Assembly: GCA_964528055.1 (NCBI GenBank)
Contig: CAZGQM010000001.1
Span: forward strand, 371,110 to 435,109
Reading direction: 5' to 3'
From: Geoanaerobacter sp964528055
GTDB taxonomy: Bacteria > Desulfobacterota > Desulfuromonadia > Geobacterales > DSM-12255
Length of the DNA: 64,000 nt
The position numbers and the translations under genes were made by a program. The notes under the pieces were generated by a model. It searched no databases and was not told the DNA's origin. It saw nothing but the letters and a program-made list of their open reading frames with translations. Below, piece by piece: positions 8,638-16,632 of the stretch; within the stretch, counting starts at the first letter, position 1; each line of letters begins with the position of its first letter.

Positions 8638-8814
8638 TTAATCTGGGGAGCCAGAACTGCGTTTTTCCTCTTCCTCAATTTTCTGCTCGACCCAGTAGGC
8701 TATCTGTTTGCTGAGACTCCTTTTGTTTTTTCCAGCAATTATTTTCACCTTTTCGTAGATAGCGATGTCCAGCACTACTCCAGCATGAACCCGTTTTTCT
8801 TTGTCGATAGGCAT
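8638..8814 (-). CDS. Ribbon-helix-helix (Arc/CopG-like) protein
   Basis: This is a 58-residue protein with the ribbon-helix-helix pattern: a beta strand (HAGVVLDIAIYEKVKIIA), a basic turn (GKNKRSLSKQIAYW), then a second helix with a charged tail (EQKIEEEEK). Such proteins bind DNA as dimers; many are antitoxins or plasmid/island regulators. The ATG at 8812-8814 is preceded by AAAGG 7 nt away; a GTG 15 bp upstream overlaps that site. No toxin gene lies next to it, so an antitoxin role is not supported here. Tandem TACACTTT repeats upstream (8859-8876) are its likely operator. Confidence 0.7.
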   Translation of the reverse strand: MPIDKEKRVHAGVVLDIAIYEKVKIIAGKNKRSLSKQIAYWVEQKIEEEEKRSSGSPD

Positions 8815-8858
8815 ATGTTTACCTTTCACTATCTAAAATCTCTGGTTGAAAAAAGTGT

Positions 8859-8876
8859 TACACTTTGATACACTTT
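8859..8876. promoter_or_regulatory. Tandem TACACTTT repeats, likely ribbon-helix-helix operator
   Basis: Two exact 8-bp copies start at 8859 and 8869, giving a 10-bp period, about one helical turn. They lie 45-62 bp upstream of the ribbon-helix-helix start codon. Ribbon-helix-helix dimers commonly bind such direct repeats side by side; the assignment is inference. Confidence 0.45.
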
Positions 8877-8973
8877 ATACAACCTATTCAAATTGTATTG
8901 ATAGGTATAAAACCTCTCAAGTAAATATACCAAATCACAAAACAAGTCGATTCCAAAAGTGCGTTAAGTATCC

Positions 8974-9510
8974 ATGACACATGCTGAAAAACCAACATAT
9001 TCTATTGCCGAGTGCAATATGGACAAGTCGTTCAAATGCTATGAATGCGACTCATTGCAGAAACCTTACATGATTCAGCGACTCGGAAGCAGATTTATTG
9101 CGCTCTGCAGCGTGCTTTGCGGGATGAAACATTACATTACAAACGACCTGAAAATAGATAACACATACAGATTCAAGGCATCAGCTGATTGGATTCAGGC
9201 GGAACATGACAGGCAGTTAGATAACGAATCTGGATATATTTACGATGACGGAGACACAGCCATGAACGAGGTAAGAGACCAGTACCTTAAAAAAAAGATT
9301 ATCGAAAGTGGAGTTGCCCCGGAAGGAGTAATTGGCCTTGATTTTAGTACGTGGGACGGGTTTGGCTATTTAGTGAAATGGGCTACACAACAAGATTGGT
9401 GGGAAGAGTTTTCCCATGAGGAATTTGAATTCGGTCTGCAATTGAATGCTGTGACTTCCAGAATGCTTGACCCAGAAGTGATGTCAGATGAATTATGGAA
9501 ATTCCTGTAA
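8974..9510 (+). CDS. Hypothetical protein with N-terminal cysteine pairs
   Basis: This is a 178-residue soluble protein that I do not recognise. Near the N-terminus it has a CYEC pair (residues 22-25) and a CSVLCG pair (about 45-50), a layout that could bind a metal. The rest is acidic and rich in Trp (WWEEF near residue 140). The start codon has no clear ribosome-binding site, and an ATG 15 codons later (MDKSFKCYEC) is an alternative. The reading frame continues for about 49 codons beyond the TAA stop without another stop. It stands alone between the ribbon-helix-helix gene and the Rhs gene. Confidence 0.6.
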   Translation: MTHAEKPTYSIAECNMDKSFKCYECDSLQKPYMIQRLGSRFIALCSVLCGMKHYITNDLKIDNTYRFKASADWIQAEHDRQLDNESGYIYDDGDTAMNEVRDQYLKKKIIESGVAPEGVIGLDFSTWDGFGYLVKWATQQDWWEEFSHEEFEFGLQLNAVTSRMLDPEVMSDELWKFL

Positions 9511-9540
9511 CGGTATTGGGTTGACGGGGGTTGTCATGAG

Positions 9541-9660
9541 ATGGCTAGTGGCAGCAATGGTGCGGTATCTGGTGGTCTGTTTTTTGATATTGATGGTCTG
9601 GACAGCTTATTATTCGATGATTCAGTGGATGACGAAAAATTGCTGGTTTATGAAGATTGA
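9541..9660 (+). CDS. Possible small acidic protein in frame after the 178-aa gene
   Basis: A 39-codon frame with a protein-like acidic composition (FFDIDGLDSLLFDDSVDDEK) lies in the same frame as the preceding gene, 30 bp after its stop. It could be the lost C-terminus of that gene after a nonsense mutation, or a separate small gene. No good ribosome-binding site is present. A competing hydrophobic frame over the same bases looks less natural. Confidence 0.3.
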   Translation: MASGSNGAVSGGLFFDIDGLDSLLFDDSVDDEKLLVYED

Positions 9661-9800
9661 TATCCAATCGGCTGTGAATAAAAAATGCTGATAAGCAAAA
9701 ATATCTTGAGCAGGTTTTTGCTATAAAAACTGGATTTTTTCTTTTACGACAAAGCTAATTCACATTGAAAACCAAAAAATAAATCAATAAAATGAACCCC

Positions 9801-9867
9801 TTGCCCTTATTAAGGATAGTCTGTAATACTTGGAGTCCCGCTATTACAGAAATTCAAATAAGGGTAA
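9801..9867. repeat. Nested inverted repeats in the leader of the Rhs gene
   Basis: Outer arms TTGCCCTTATT (9801-9811) and AATAAGGGTAA (9857-9867) enclose inner arms TCTGTAATA (9820-9828) and TATTACAGA (9842-9850). The transcript could fold into a two-tier stem-loop ending about 6 nt before the Rhs start codon, covering the translation start region. It could regulate toxin expression, or it could be an old insertion boundary. Confidence 0.5.
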
Positions 9868-9873
9868 AAAATT

Positions 9874-12800
9874 ATGCATAAAATTATTCTGTCAGCATCA
9901 CTTTATGTCTTATCTGCAATCCTGTTTTCTTCTAATTCCCAAGCAGCCTGCCTTTCCCAAATCAACAATCTTCGCGGCCCGGCCCGAGCAAGCGGAACTT
10001 GCGCTGCTGGCGACCTTGCCATTGATTACTACCTTGATGGCGCACGGAGAGCATATCTTGCCCCAGTTGGCGGCAATCCTCCGACTTATACCAGTGACAT
10101 CGACAACCTCCCCCATGGGACGCATACATGTGAAGTACGATGTACGGCCCCTGGTGGTACTGTCTATTCGCTTGAAACCGGTTCCATGTTCATTGACCGG
10201 TCATCAACTTCAACGATGCAAGTGACAGCTCCAGGCGGTTGTGGGGTGGTCAATGTTACAGGAGCAGCGACGTTTTCTGATTCACTTGTCCAATCCATCA
10301 AGGGTAGCATCAAGCTCTACTCGAACGGGAATTTATATAACACCATCAGCTGTACCACTAACCCCTGCAGTTATGCATTCAACAATATAGACCCGGCACA
10401 AACCAATACATTCCTGCTGAAGACCATAAGTTACGCTGGTTTTTACGAAGATACTTCAACGGTTGTGCATAATGCCGACTGGCATGTGGAATTCGATACA
10501 CAAACACCGATAGGGCCATCATCCAAATGCGAAAAGGTGCGGGCTACCCTAAAGTTTTGCCCTACTCAATCTGCAGCAAAAGGGTATGTGTACGTTTACT
10601 TCGATAACCCCTCAAATCCTTACTATTACCGGATAGCGCCCTGTTATACGGAAACCTGTACTGTTGACGTAGCCTTACCGACATTGACCGGTGGGAAACA
10701 CACACTCATCGTTCGCGGCCTTTCCCCAAATGGTCCTAGTTATTATGACAACAGGGATTTCTATCTGGACGAGATTCCGTATAACTTTACAGAACCGGAT
10801 GCTACGAGCGAGGATTCTTGCGAGAGCCATACATCAGGTGCCAAGAGTATTGCAGTATGTCTCTTCGAAGGCATCTGTCTGAATTACAATTCACAGGACC
10901 AATTCGCAACCAGGAGCGGTACTTGTCCAGGTGCTACATACAAATATCAGCTTAGTCAGGGATGGACGCATTCGCTTGGTAGGGGACTATTCAAGAATCC
11001 CAACGGAAATATTGTCTATAAAGGCGGCGGAATCAGCCCCAAAATGTACACGGTTTCCGGGTCTACGTACGTGACTCCACCTGATGATTCTTCAACCCTG
11101 GTAAAGAATGCGAACGGGACTTACAAGATTACCTACCGTGACGGTACGGTCGAAAACTTCAATACTGCAGGCACCTTAACCAGTACTGTTGACCGGTTCA
11201 GCAACACCACGACCATCAGCGGTATTGCCAGTCACGTACAAACGGTTACTGAGCCTACCGGGAAGACCACAACCTTCACGTACGATTCCACGGATGAAAA
11301 AATCACAGCCATTACTGATTCAAACGGGAATACTTATGATTTCCAGTACGATGCGACAAGAGGTCTTCTGACTAAAATCATTAACCCGGCTCCTGCTACT
11401 GGGCAGCCACGACCGGAATGGAATTTCGTGTATGACACTTCGAATCTGATAAGCCAGGCAACTGACCCGGAGGGGAATGTAACTGCTTATGGGTATGATG
11501 CGAATAACAAGATTTCATCGATAACTGATGCCGAGAGTTTCGCTAAGACGTTCCTGTATGGAACGGGGGTAACTACGGTAACTGACAAGAACAGCGGGGT
11601 CTGGACATTCGATTATAACACCACGAGCCGTTTAATTACTGCCAAGACAGACCCGTTAGGGAACAAGACGACCTTTACGTATGGTACAAACAACAAGGTT
11701 GCCACGGAATCCAGGCCGGTGGAGAAGCCGACTGCGCTGACTGAAACCAGGTATGTGACGGCGTACCAGTATGATTCTTATAAAAACGTCACAGATGAGC
11801 AGGGATATGCCACGTACATAACGTACGACAGCAACGGGAATGTGGTGTCGCAGACCAATGACCCGGTTTCTTACCATATGGGATATACTTACGATGCCGT
11901 GAATTATGACCAGATTGCCACGGCGACTGATTATATGGATAGTCCGGTCACTACTACTTCGTATGTGTATGACACCAATGGTGGCTACCAGAGGACGACC
12001 ATCACTGACCCTGAGGGGTTTGTTACCGTTCTGCGGAAAAATGCCGATGGCACTGTTCATGATGTCACGTATGGGAATGGGACGGTGCAGACGTATGTGT
12101 ACAACACCGACAAGACGTTGCAGAGTATTACCGGCGCTGACGGAGTGAAACTGGAAGTTGCTACCTATGATGCGAATAAGAATCCAAAGGAAGTTAAGAC
12201 TTACGACCGGAATAATTTACTAAAAAAAACCACGAATATTGATTATGACAACCTAAACCGGACTACACAGAGTTCGGTACCTGGAAGTCAGTTCAACTAT
12301 ACGAATCAGGCAGGGTACAACAAGAAGAACGATACGATTCTGGCCATTGATGCCGAGGGAAATCCGACCGGGTTCACCTATAACTTTCGAGGGCAGGCAA
12401 CTACTTTCACTGATGCACTGGGAAAAGTTACCTCGATGGAGTATGGGGCAAATAACTGCCCTACCTGCGGAGGAGTGGATAAGCTAACGAAACTCACTGA
12501 TGCTAATGGGAACCAGTCGAAGTGGGAATATGATGCTGCTGGCAGGTTAAGCAAGGAAACCGACTCGTTGAATAATGCGATTCGGTACGAATACTATCCG
12601 AGTGGGTTGGTATGGAAGAAAATCAAAGATACTGGTGGAGATATCCTGGCAACGTATAGTTACGATGCTTTGGGAAAGATGACCGGTGTTTCGTATCTGG
12701 ATGGCGGTTGGGAATCCTATACATATTATCCGAATGGAATGATGTTGACTGCTGCCAACCAAAACATTTCCTATACGTTTGAGTGGTACAAGAATGGCTG

Positions 12801-14382
12801 GCTGAAAAAAGTGACTGATTCGAATGGCAGAACTGTTGACTACAACCTGTATGACGGGATTGGCCAGCGGAGAACAGTGACTCTGCTGGCGGGTACTGCT
12901 GACCAGAAGGTGCTTACTTATGTGTACGGCAATAGTGGGAGTAGCAATGGGAAGCTGGTAAGTATCGCGGAGACCGGAGTTGGTACTTTCGGACTTGGTT
13001 ATGACGATATGGGTAGGAGGAGTAGTTTAAGTTATCCCAATGGCATTGTTGGCACATACAGTTACCATGCTGAGCAGCCGGGGTGGTTGGCTGGTATTTC
13101 GTATCAAGGGGTGTTGCCGATTACTGCTGTCAGTTATCCATCGTTTGACAGGACCGGCAACAGGACTTCGAAGGATGTCGATGGTAGCCTGTTTAGTTAT
13201 GGGTATGACCTTGTGTACAGGTTATTGAACGTGACCGGAGCAGGAACAGAATCGTTTACCTATGATGATTCGGGGAACCGGCTGACTGAGGCTGGTCAGA
13301 TGTACACGGTTGCTGCCGGAAACTCGCTGACGGCAAAACCGGGCAGGATGTTCACGTATGATTATTTCGGTAATAGGACTGGTGATGGGGAATGGACTTA
13401 CTCGTGGAACAGTAAGGGTGAATTGACCCAGATGACGAAGACGGGAACTACGGTGACATTCGCCTACGACCCGTTTGGTAGGAGAGTAAGTAAAACTGCG
13501 GTAATTGGAGGAACAACTACTTCGCATGTATATGTCTACGATGCTGAAGATATTGCACTGGAGTATGTCGGGGGCGTGTTGACTAGTCACTTTGTCCATG
13601 GCCCCGGAATCGATGAGCCGTTGGCGTTAGTCAGGAGTGGTGGAACTGGTAGCGGCAACTATTTCTACCATGCTGATGGACTTGGCAGCGTGGTGAAAAT
13701 TACTGATGTTGCTCAAAATATGGTGGAGTCGTATGGATATGATTCATTTGGCAGGGTAACTGCGGTTGGAACCCTTGACCAGCCATATGGGTACACTGGT
13801 CGGGAGTATGATGCTGAAACCGGGAAGCTCTACTACAGGTTAAGGTATTATGACGCTGACAGTGGCAGATTCCTGAGCCGCGACCCTCTGAGCTTTGCTG
13901 CCGGAGATGTAGTTTTGACCAACTATGTTGGTGGGAATCCTATTAATTACGTGGACCCTTGGGGGTTGATTGAAGAAGAATATGATACCTATACTAAATC
14001 CGGTGGGTCGGCTGCATGGAGAAATAATAATCCTGGTAACATGCAATATGCCTTTTACGCAAAGAGAAATGGTGCTTGTAGTATTTCATCATTCTGCCGT
14101 AAAACAAAATCCTGTTCTTGGGCAAAGTTTCCTACAGAAGAAATGGGGCGTGTTGCATTAGTGGATTTATTGAAAGATAAATATGGAAAAATGACGATAA
14201 AGGAAATGTTGCCAATATATGCACCACCAAAATCTAACAATTTACCAGCATATTTTGCCTTTTTGAAAAAGAATGGGATAAATTTAGACGACACAGTGAT
14301 TAATCAACTTGATTTATTGAGCAAGAAAATGCCAATTCACGAAGGTTGGAAACGTGGTAAAATCGTACCTAAAAACGAATAA
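9874..14382 (+). CDS. Secreted Rhs/YD-repeat polymorphic toxin with lysozyme-like tip
   Basis: This 1502-residue protein opens with a Sec signal peptide (hydrophobic core then SNSQA-A, about residue 24). A Cys-rich, Ig-like N-terminal region of about 300 residues follows, then many YD repeats (about 400-1300) and the Rhs core boundary. The core contains YGYTGREYDAETGKLYYRLR-type sequence near 1304 and DPWGL near 1364. After DPWGL the sequence changes in composition and becomes a variable tip of about 135 residues. The tip has WRNNNPGN (about 1381), an F-PTEEMGRVALVDLLK-like stretch and a YAPPKSNN motif. These match the pattern of structural lysozyme-like domains of phage and VgrG-type peptidoglycan hydrolases. 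The Rhs shell would encapsulate the tip; the target would be the cell wall. The tip assignment is by motif and is inference. Confidence 0.85.
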   Translation: MHKIILSASLYVLSAILFSSNSQAACLSQINNLRGPARASGTCAAGDLAIDYYLDGARRAYLAPVGGNPPTYTSDIDNLPHGTHTCEVRCTAPGGTVYSLETGSMFIDRSSTSTMQVTAPGGCGVVNVTGAATFSDSLVQSIKGSIKLYSNGNLYNTISCTTNPCSYAFNNIDPAQTNTFLLKTISYAGFYEDTSTVVHNADWHVEFDTQTPIGPSSKCEKVRATLKFCPTQSAAKGYVYVYFDNPSNPYYYRIAPCYTETCTVDVALPTLTGGKHTLIVRGLSPNGPSYYDNRDFYLDEIPYNFTEPDATSEDSCESHTSGAKSIAVCLFEGICLNYNSQDQFATRSGTCPGATYKYQLSQGWTHSLGRGLFKNPNGNIVYKGGGISPKMYTVSGSTYVTPPDDSSTLVKNANGTYKITYRDGTVENFNTAGTLTSTVDRFSNTTTISGIASHVQTVTEPTGKTTTFTYDSTDEKITAITDSNGNTYDFQYDATRGLLTKIINPAPATGQPRPEWNFVYDTSNLISQATDPEGNVTAYGYDANNKISSITDAESFAKTFLYGTGVTTVTDKNSGVWTFDYNTTSRLITAKTDPLGNKTTFTYGTNNKVATESRPVEKPTALTETRYVTAYQYDSYKNVTDEQGYATYITYDSNGNVVSQTNDPVSYHMGYTYDAVNYDQIATATDYMDSPVTTTSYVYDTNGGYQRTTITDPEGFVTVLRKNADGTVHDVTYGNGTVQTYVYNTDKTLQSITGADGVKLEVATYDANKNPKEVKTYDRNNLLKKTTNIDYDNLNRTTQSSVPGSQFNYTNQAGYNKKNDTILAIDAEGNPTGFTYNFRGQATTFTDALGKVTSMEYGANNCPTCGGVDKLTKLTDANGNQSKWEYDAAGRLSKETDSLNNAIRYEYYPSGLVWKKIKDTGGDILATYSYDALGKMTGVSYLDGGWESYTYYPNGMMLTAANQNISYTFEWYKNGWLKKVTDSNGRTVDYNLYDGIGQRRTVTLLAGTADQKVLTYVYGNSGSSNGKLVSIAETGVGTFGLGYDDMGRRSSLSYPNGIVGTYSYHAEQPGWLAGISYQGVLPITAVSYPSFDRTGNRTSKDVDGSLFSYGYDLVYRLLNVTGAGTESFTYDDSGNRLTEAGQMYTVAAGNSLTAKPGRMFTYDYFGNRTGDGEWTYSWNSKGELTQMTKTGTTVTFAYDPFGRRVSKTAVIGGTTTSHVYVYDAEDIALEYVGGVLTSHFVHGPGIDEPLALVRSGGTGSGNYFYHADGLGSVVKITDVAQNMVESYGYDSFGRVTAVGTLDQPYGYTGREYDAETGKLYYRLRYYDADSGRFLSRDPLSFAAGDVVLTNYVGGNPINYVDPWGLIEEEYDTYTKSGGSAAWRNNNPGNMQYAFYAKRNGACSISSFCRKTKSCSWAKFPTEEMGRVALVDLLKDKYGKMTIKEMLPIYAPPKSNNLPAYFAFLKKNGINLDDTVINQLDLLSKKMPIHEGWKRGKIVPKNE

Positions 14383-14400
14383 GGATATTGGAGAGTGGCA

Positions 14401-14805
14401 ATGAAAACTATAATATCAATATTAGTGGCAAGCACTATACTGATGTATGCTATCACATCATCTTATGCTGAACTGATAGTAGATGATAATAATATAGTGA
14501 AATTATCTGGTAAATTAATGTTGCGCGGTTACACAAATCCAGATAATAAAATAGAAAATGTGTATATATTGTTGTTACGCAAAGGAATTGATATTGAAGA
14601 ACAAAAGGGTGAAGGGCCTGTTAACAATCTAACAAAAATACAAGTAATCTTTATTCCTAGTAAATTTAGTATCAAGTCTATAGATAGTAAATATCTTAAT
14701 AAAAATGTTACGATAATGGGAACTCTATTATATGCGGGTTCTCCGCATCATTACACCCCAGCGCTAATTAACGCTAAAGAAATACTACTAGATAAAAAAC
14801 GCTAG
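14401..14805 (+). CDS. Periplasmic DUF4431-like protein, candidate immunity to the Rhs tip
   Basis: The 134-residue product has a signal peptide (KTIISILVASTILMYAITS, ending SYA). Its C-terminus resembles the DUF4431 pattern (VTIMGTLLYAGSPHHYTP, then a short NAKEI strand). It begins 18 bp after the Rhs stop, with GGAG 7 nt before the ATG; a GTG 6 bp earlier is closer to the site and less likely. Its AT-rich composition matches the toxin tip, not the Rhs core. A periplasmic protein directly behind a toxin predicted to attack peptidoglycan fits an immunity role. That role is inferred from position and location. Confidence 0.75.
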   Translation: MKTIISILVASTILMYAITSSYAELIVDDNNIVKLSGKLMLRGYTNPDNKIENVYILLLRKGIDIEEQKGEGPVNNLTKIQVIFIPSKFSIKSIDSKYLNKNVTIMGTLLYAGSPHHYTPALINAKEILLDKKR

Positions 14806-14870
14806 TTATGTGGAAAATTAGAAGGGCATCACATTAGTTGAAGTGAGAATAGTTTTCAGCAGAATATGGA

Positions 14871-14890
14871 TGTGCAAAAAGTAGACTTTT
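14871..14890. repeat. Copy 1 of repeat TGTGCAAAAAGTANACTTT
   Basis: This stretch matches 15798-15816 at 18 of 19 positions. The two copies are direct repeats flanking the orphan toxin-tip remnant and lipoprotein gene. Similar TGTGCA...ACTTT units occur at the ends of IS21-type elements, so this may be an insertion-sequence remnant, but no transposase is present. Confidence 0.5.
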
Positions 14891-14944
14891 GTCATTCCTC
14901 ATCAGAGGCCTCTGGGGTCTTTCTTGTTTCAATTTTCAGCGTAA

Positions 14945-15103
14945 ATACCTAATGCCAAATTCTTAGTGACATTTCAGATTCAATTTCGGTTTTGGGAATC
15001 AAACCCAGGTCCGAAAATAACCACAGATAAACTTAAATTAGCAAATTGGGCGTTTAGACAGTCACAACAGCCTACTTATTATATTCGCAATAAAGATATG
15101 TAA
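14945..15103 (+). pseudogene. Orphan toxin C-terminal remnant (startless)
   Basis: There is an open frame of 52 codons with no start codon, ending in a protein-like tail (KLKLANWAFRQSQQPTYYIR). Its stop is followed at once by the ribosome-binding site of the lipoprotein gene. This layout is what an orphan Rhs tip left behind with its immunity gene would look like. I recognise no toxin family in it, and the fragment could be chance coding potential. Confidence 0.4.
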
Positions 15104-15115
15104 AGGAGAGAACGT

Positions 15116-15727
15116 ATGAATTACTTCAATTTTGGTTATTTGCGTAAAGCATTCACAATATTTGCAATGATTGCAGTAGCTGGTTGTATCTCTGCAGATA
15201 AAACAGATAATGGTAAACTTATTGCTGAAGGTAATTCTTTACGTCTTATTAAAAACGGTAAACCTGTAGTAATTAAAGTTTCTAGTTGTTTTAATGGGTT
15301 TGGTTGGATAGACGATAATAATATATTTGTTGCTTCTCAACCAGACACTGAATCAGCGGCCCTAGCTGTTATTGAGCTGTACGACACTAAGACTAATAAA
15401 CTATCACCAATTACGGTAGTTGACGGCGGCGAAAGTGTACATTTTGATATAAACAAGAACAATCATATGGTTTTATTCAACGCAGAAGGTGTTGATGCAT
15501 CTGATGTTAAATTAAACTCATCTGGAAATATGGTTTATAATACTCCGCCCTATCAAATTTTATTAGGTAAGATTATCGGTGATAACTTTAAATACGTTAC
15601 AATATTTAAATCTGTTAATTCTACAGAAAATGTGAAATGGATTGACGATTATACTTATAGTTATGGCAAGGGTGCAGCTAGCCAGAAAATACCGCAGAAT
15701 ATTAATTGGGATTCAGTAAAGAATTAA
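15116..15727 (+). CDS. Hypothetical lipoprotein, possible orphan immunity protein
   Basis: This is a 203-residue AT-rich gene with a lipoprotein signal (FAMIAVAGC, Cys at about residue 24). The mature part looks beta-rich, with a repeated 'WIDD' theme (GFGWIDDNNIF and VKWIDDYTY), as in small beta-propeller or beta-sandwich proteins. GGAGAG lies 7 nt before the ATG. No family is recognised. It follows a toxin-like remnant and the Rhs/immunity pair, and it is bracketed by direct repeats, so it may be an accumulated immunity gene. Its exact role is unknown. Confidence 0.65.
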   Translation: MNYFNFGYLRKAFTIFAMIAVAGCISADKTDNGKLIAEGNSLRLIKNGKPVVIKVSSCFNGFGWIDDNNIFVASQPDTESAALAVIELYDTKTNKLSPITVVDGGESVHFDINKNNHMVLFNAEGVDASDVKLNSSGNMVYNTPPYQILLGKIIGDNFKYVTIFKSVNSTENVKWIDDYTYSYGKGAASQKIPQNINWDSVKN

Positions 15728-15767
15728 GTGATATAAACAGAAATTCAACGGTAGGTTCGCAAAGTAT

Positions 15768-15816
15768 CAAAAGTGTACTTTTGCCCCTACAATCATATGT
15801 GCAAAAAGTACACTTT
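15768..15816. repeat. Palindrome and repeat copy 2 upstream of the recombinase
   Basis: CAAAAGTGTACTTTTG (15768-15783) is a near-perfect palindrome. Fifteen bases on is TGTGCAAAAAGTACACTTT (15798-15816), itself related to the palindrome and repeated at 14871. The pair lies about 120 bp upstream of the serine recombinase and could be its recombination (res-type) site, its operator, or an insertion-sequence end. Confidence 0.5.
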
Positions 15817-15930
15817 CTATACACCCATTTTTTCTGCGGTTCTTCCCTTGAATAATATCCAAAAACTTGTGCATTAACCTTGGCAAAAATCTACGTGCAG
15901 AAACGACCTTCTCGTGATAAGTTGTTGCAC

Positions 15931-16632
15931 ATGGAAAAGATTTCAAACAGAGTCGGATATGCCAGGGTAAGCTCTACCGGCCAAAATCTTGATTCGCAGA
16001 TTGACGCCCTTGAGGCAGCGGGGTGTGTTCGTGTATTTGCGGACAAGGTGACTGGCACGAAGGCGAATCGCCCCGAATGGAACAAGCTTCTTGATTTTCT
16101 CCGCCCCGGAGATGTCCTGGTGGTCACTGAGTTGAGCCGGATGTCGAGAAGTCTGATGCATTTACTTCAACTTGCCAAAGAATTTTCGGATAAGGGAATC
16201 GGTCTGGTATCGCTTCGTGAACACATTGATACCAACACGGCCACGGGCAAAGCCTTCTTTGCTATCATGGGTGCAATCAGCCAATTGGAACTTGAACTTA
16301 AAGCAGAGAGAACGGCAGCAGGGAGAGAAGCAGCAAAGGCGCGTGGGAAGACGGGTGGACGGCCAAAGACAGACTCTGCCATTCTTGAACAAGCACGAGT
16401 CCTTTATGAAAATTCCGATTCTTCAGCGGCTAAGGTATGCAAGACGTTCAAAATCAGCAGGCGTACTCTTTATAATTACATGGCCGAAGTGAAAGAAAAG
16501 TCGGCAGAATGTACCGTGAAAGAAGCTCCTGCACCAAAGAGAAAACTTGGTACTGCAAAAGGGAAAATCAAGATTGCTGATGACTTTGATGATATGCTGA
16601 TGTTGAGAGAGGAAAACGTACCATGCAATTGA
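15931..16632 (+). CDS. Serine recombinase (resolvase/invertase family)
   Basis: The 233-residue protein has the resolvase catalytic domain. RVGYARVSSTGQN carries the nucleophilic serine (about residue 14), followed by the helix and arginine motifs LVVTELSRMSRS and AFFAIMGAISQLELEL...ERTAAGREAAKARG. GGRPK then leads to a C-terminal helix-turn-helix (KVCKTFKISRRTLYNYM). A longer frame begins at a TTG at 15880, but the family normally starts near RVGYARVS; the ATG at 15931 is therefore preferred, although no strong ribosome-binding site is visible. Its 3' end overlaps the DprA-like gene by 10 bp, so it belongs to that operon. It may drive element movement or a DNA switch. Confidence 0.85.
   Translation: MEKISNRVGYARVSSTGQNLDSQIDALEAAGCVRVFADKVTGTKANRPEWNKLLDFLRPGDVLVVTELSRMSRSLMHLLQLAKEFSDKGIGLVSLREHIDTNTATGKAFFAIMGAISQLELELKAERTAAGREAAKARGKTGGRPKTDSAILEQARVLYENSDSSAAKVCKTFKISRRTLYNYMAEVKEKSAECTVKEAPAPKRKLGTAKGKIKIADDFDDMLMLREENVPCN

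Noticed and set aside
9488..9691. 67-aa hydrophobic frame overlapping the end of the 178-aa gene
   Set aside because: It competes with a frame of more natural composition that is in phase with the upstream gene, and it has no ribosome-binding site.
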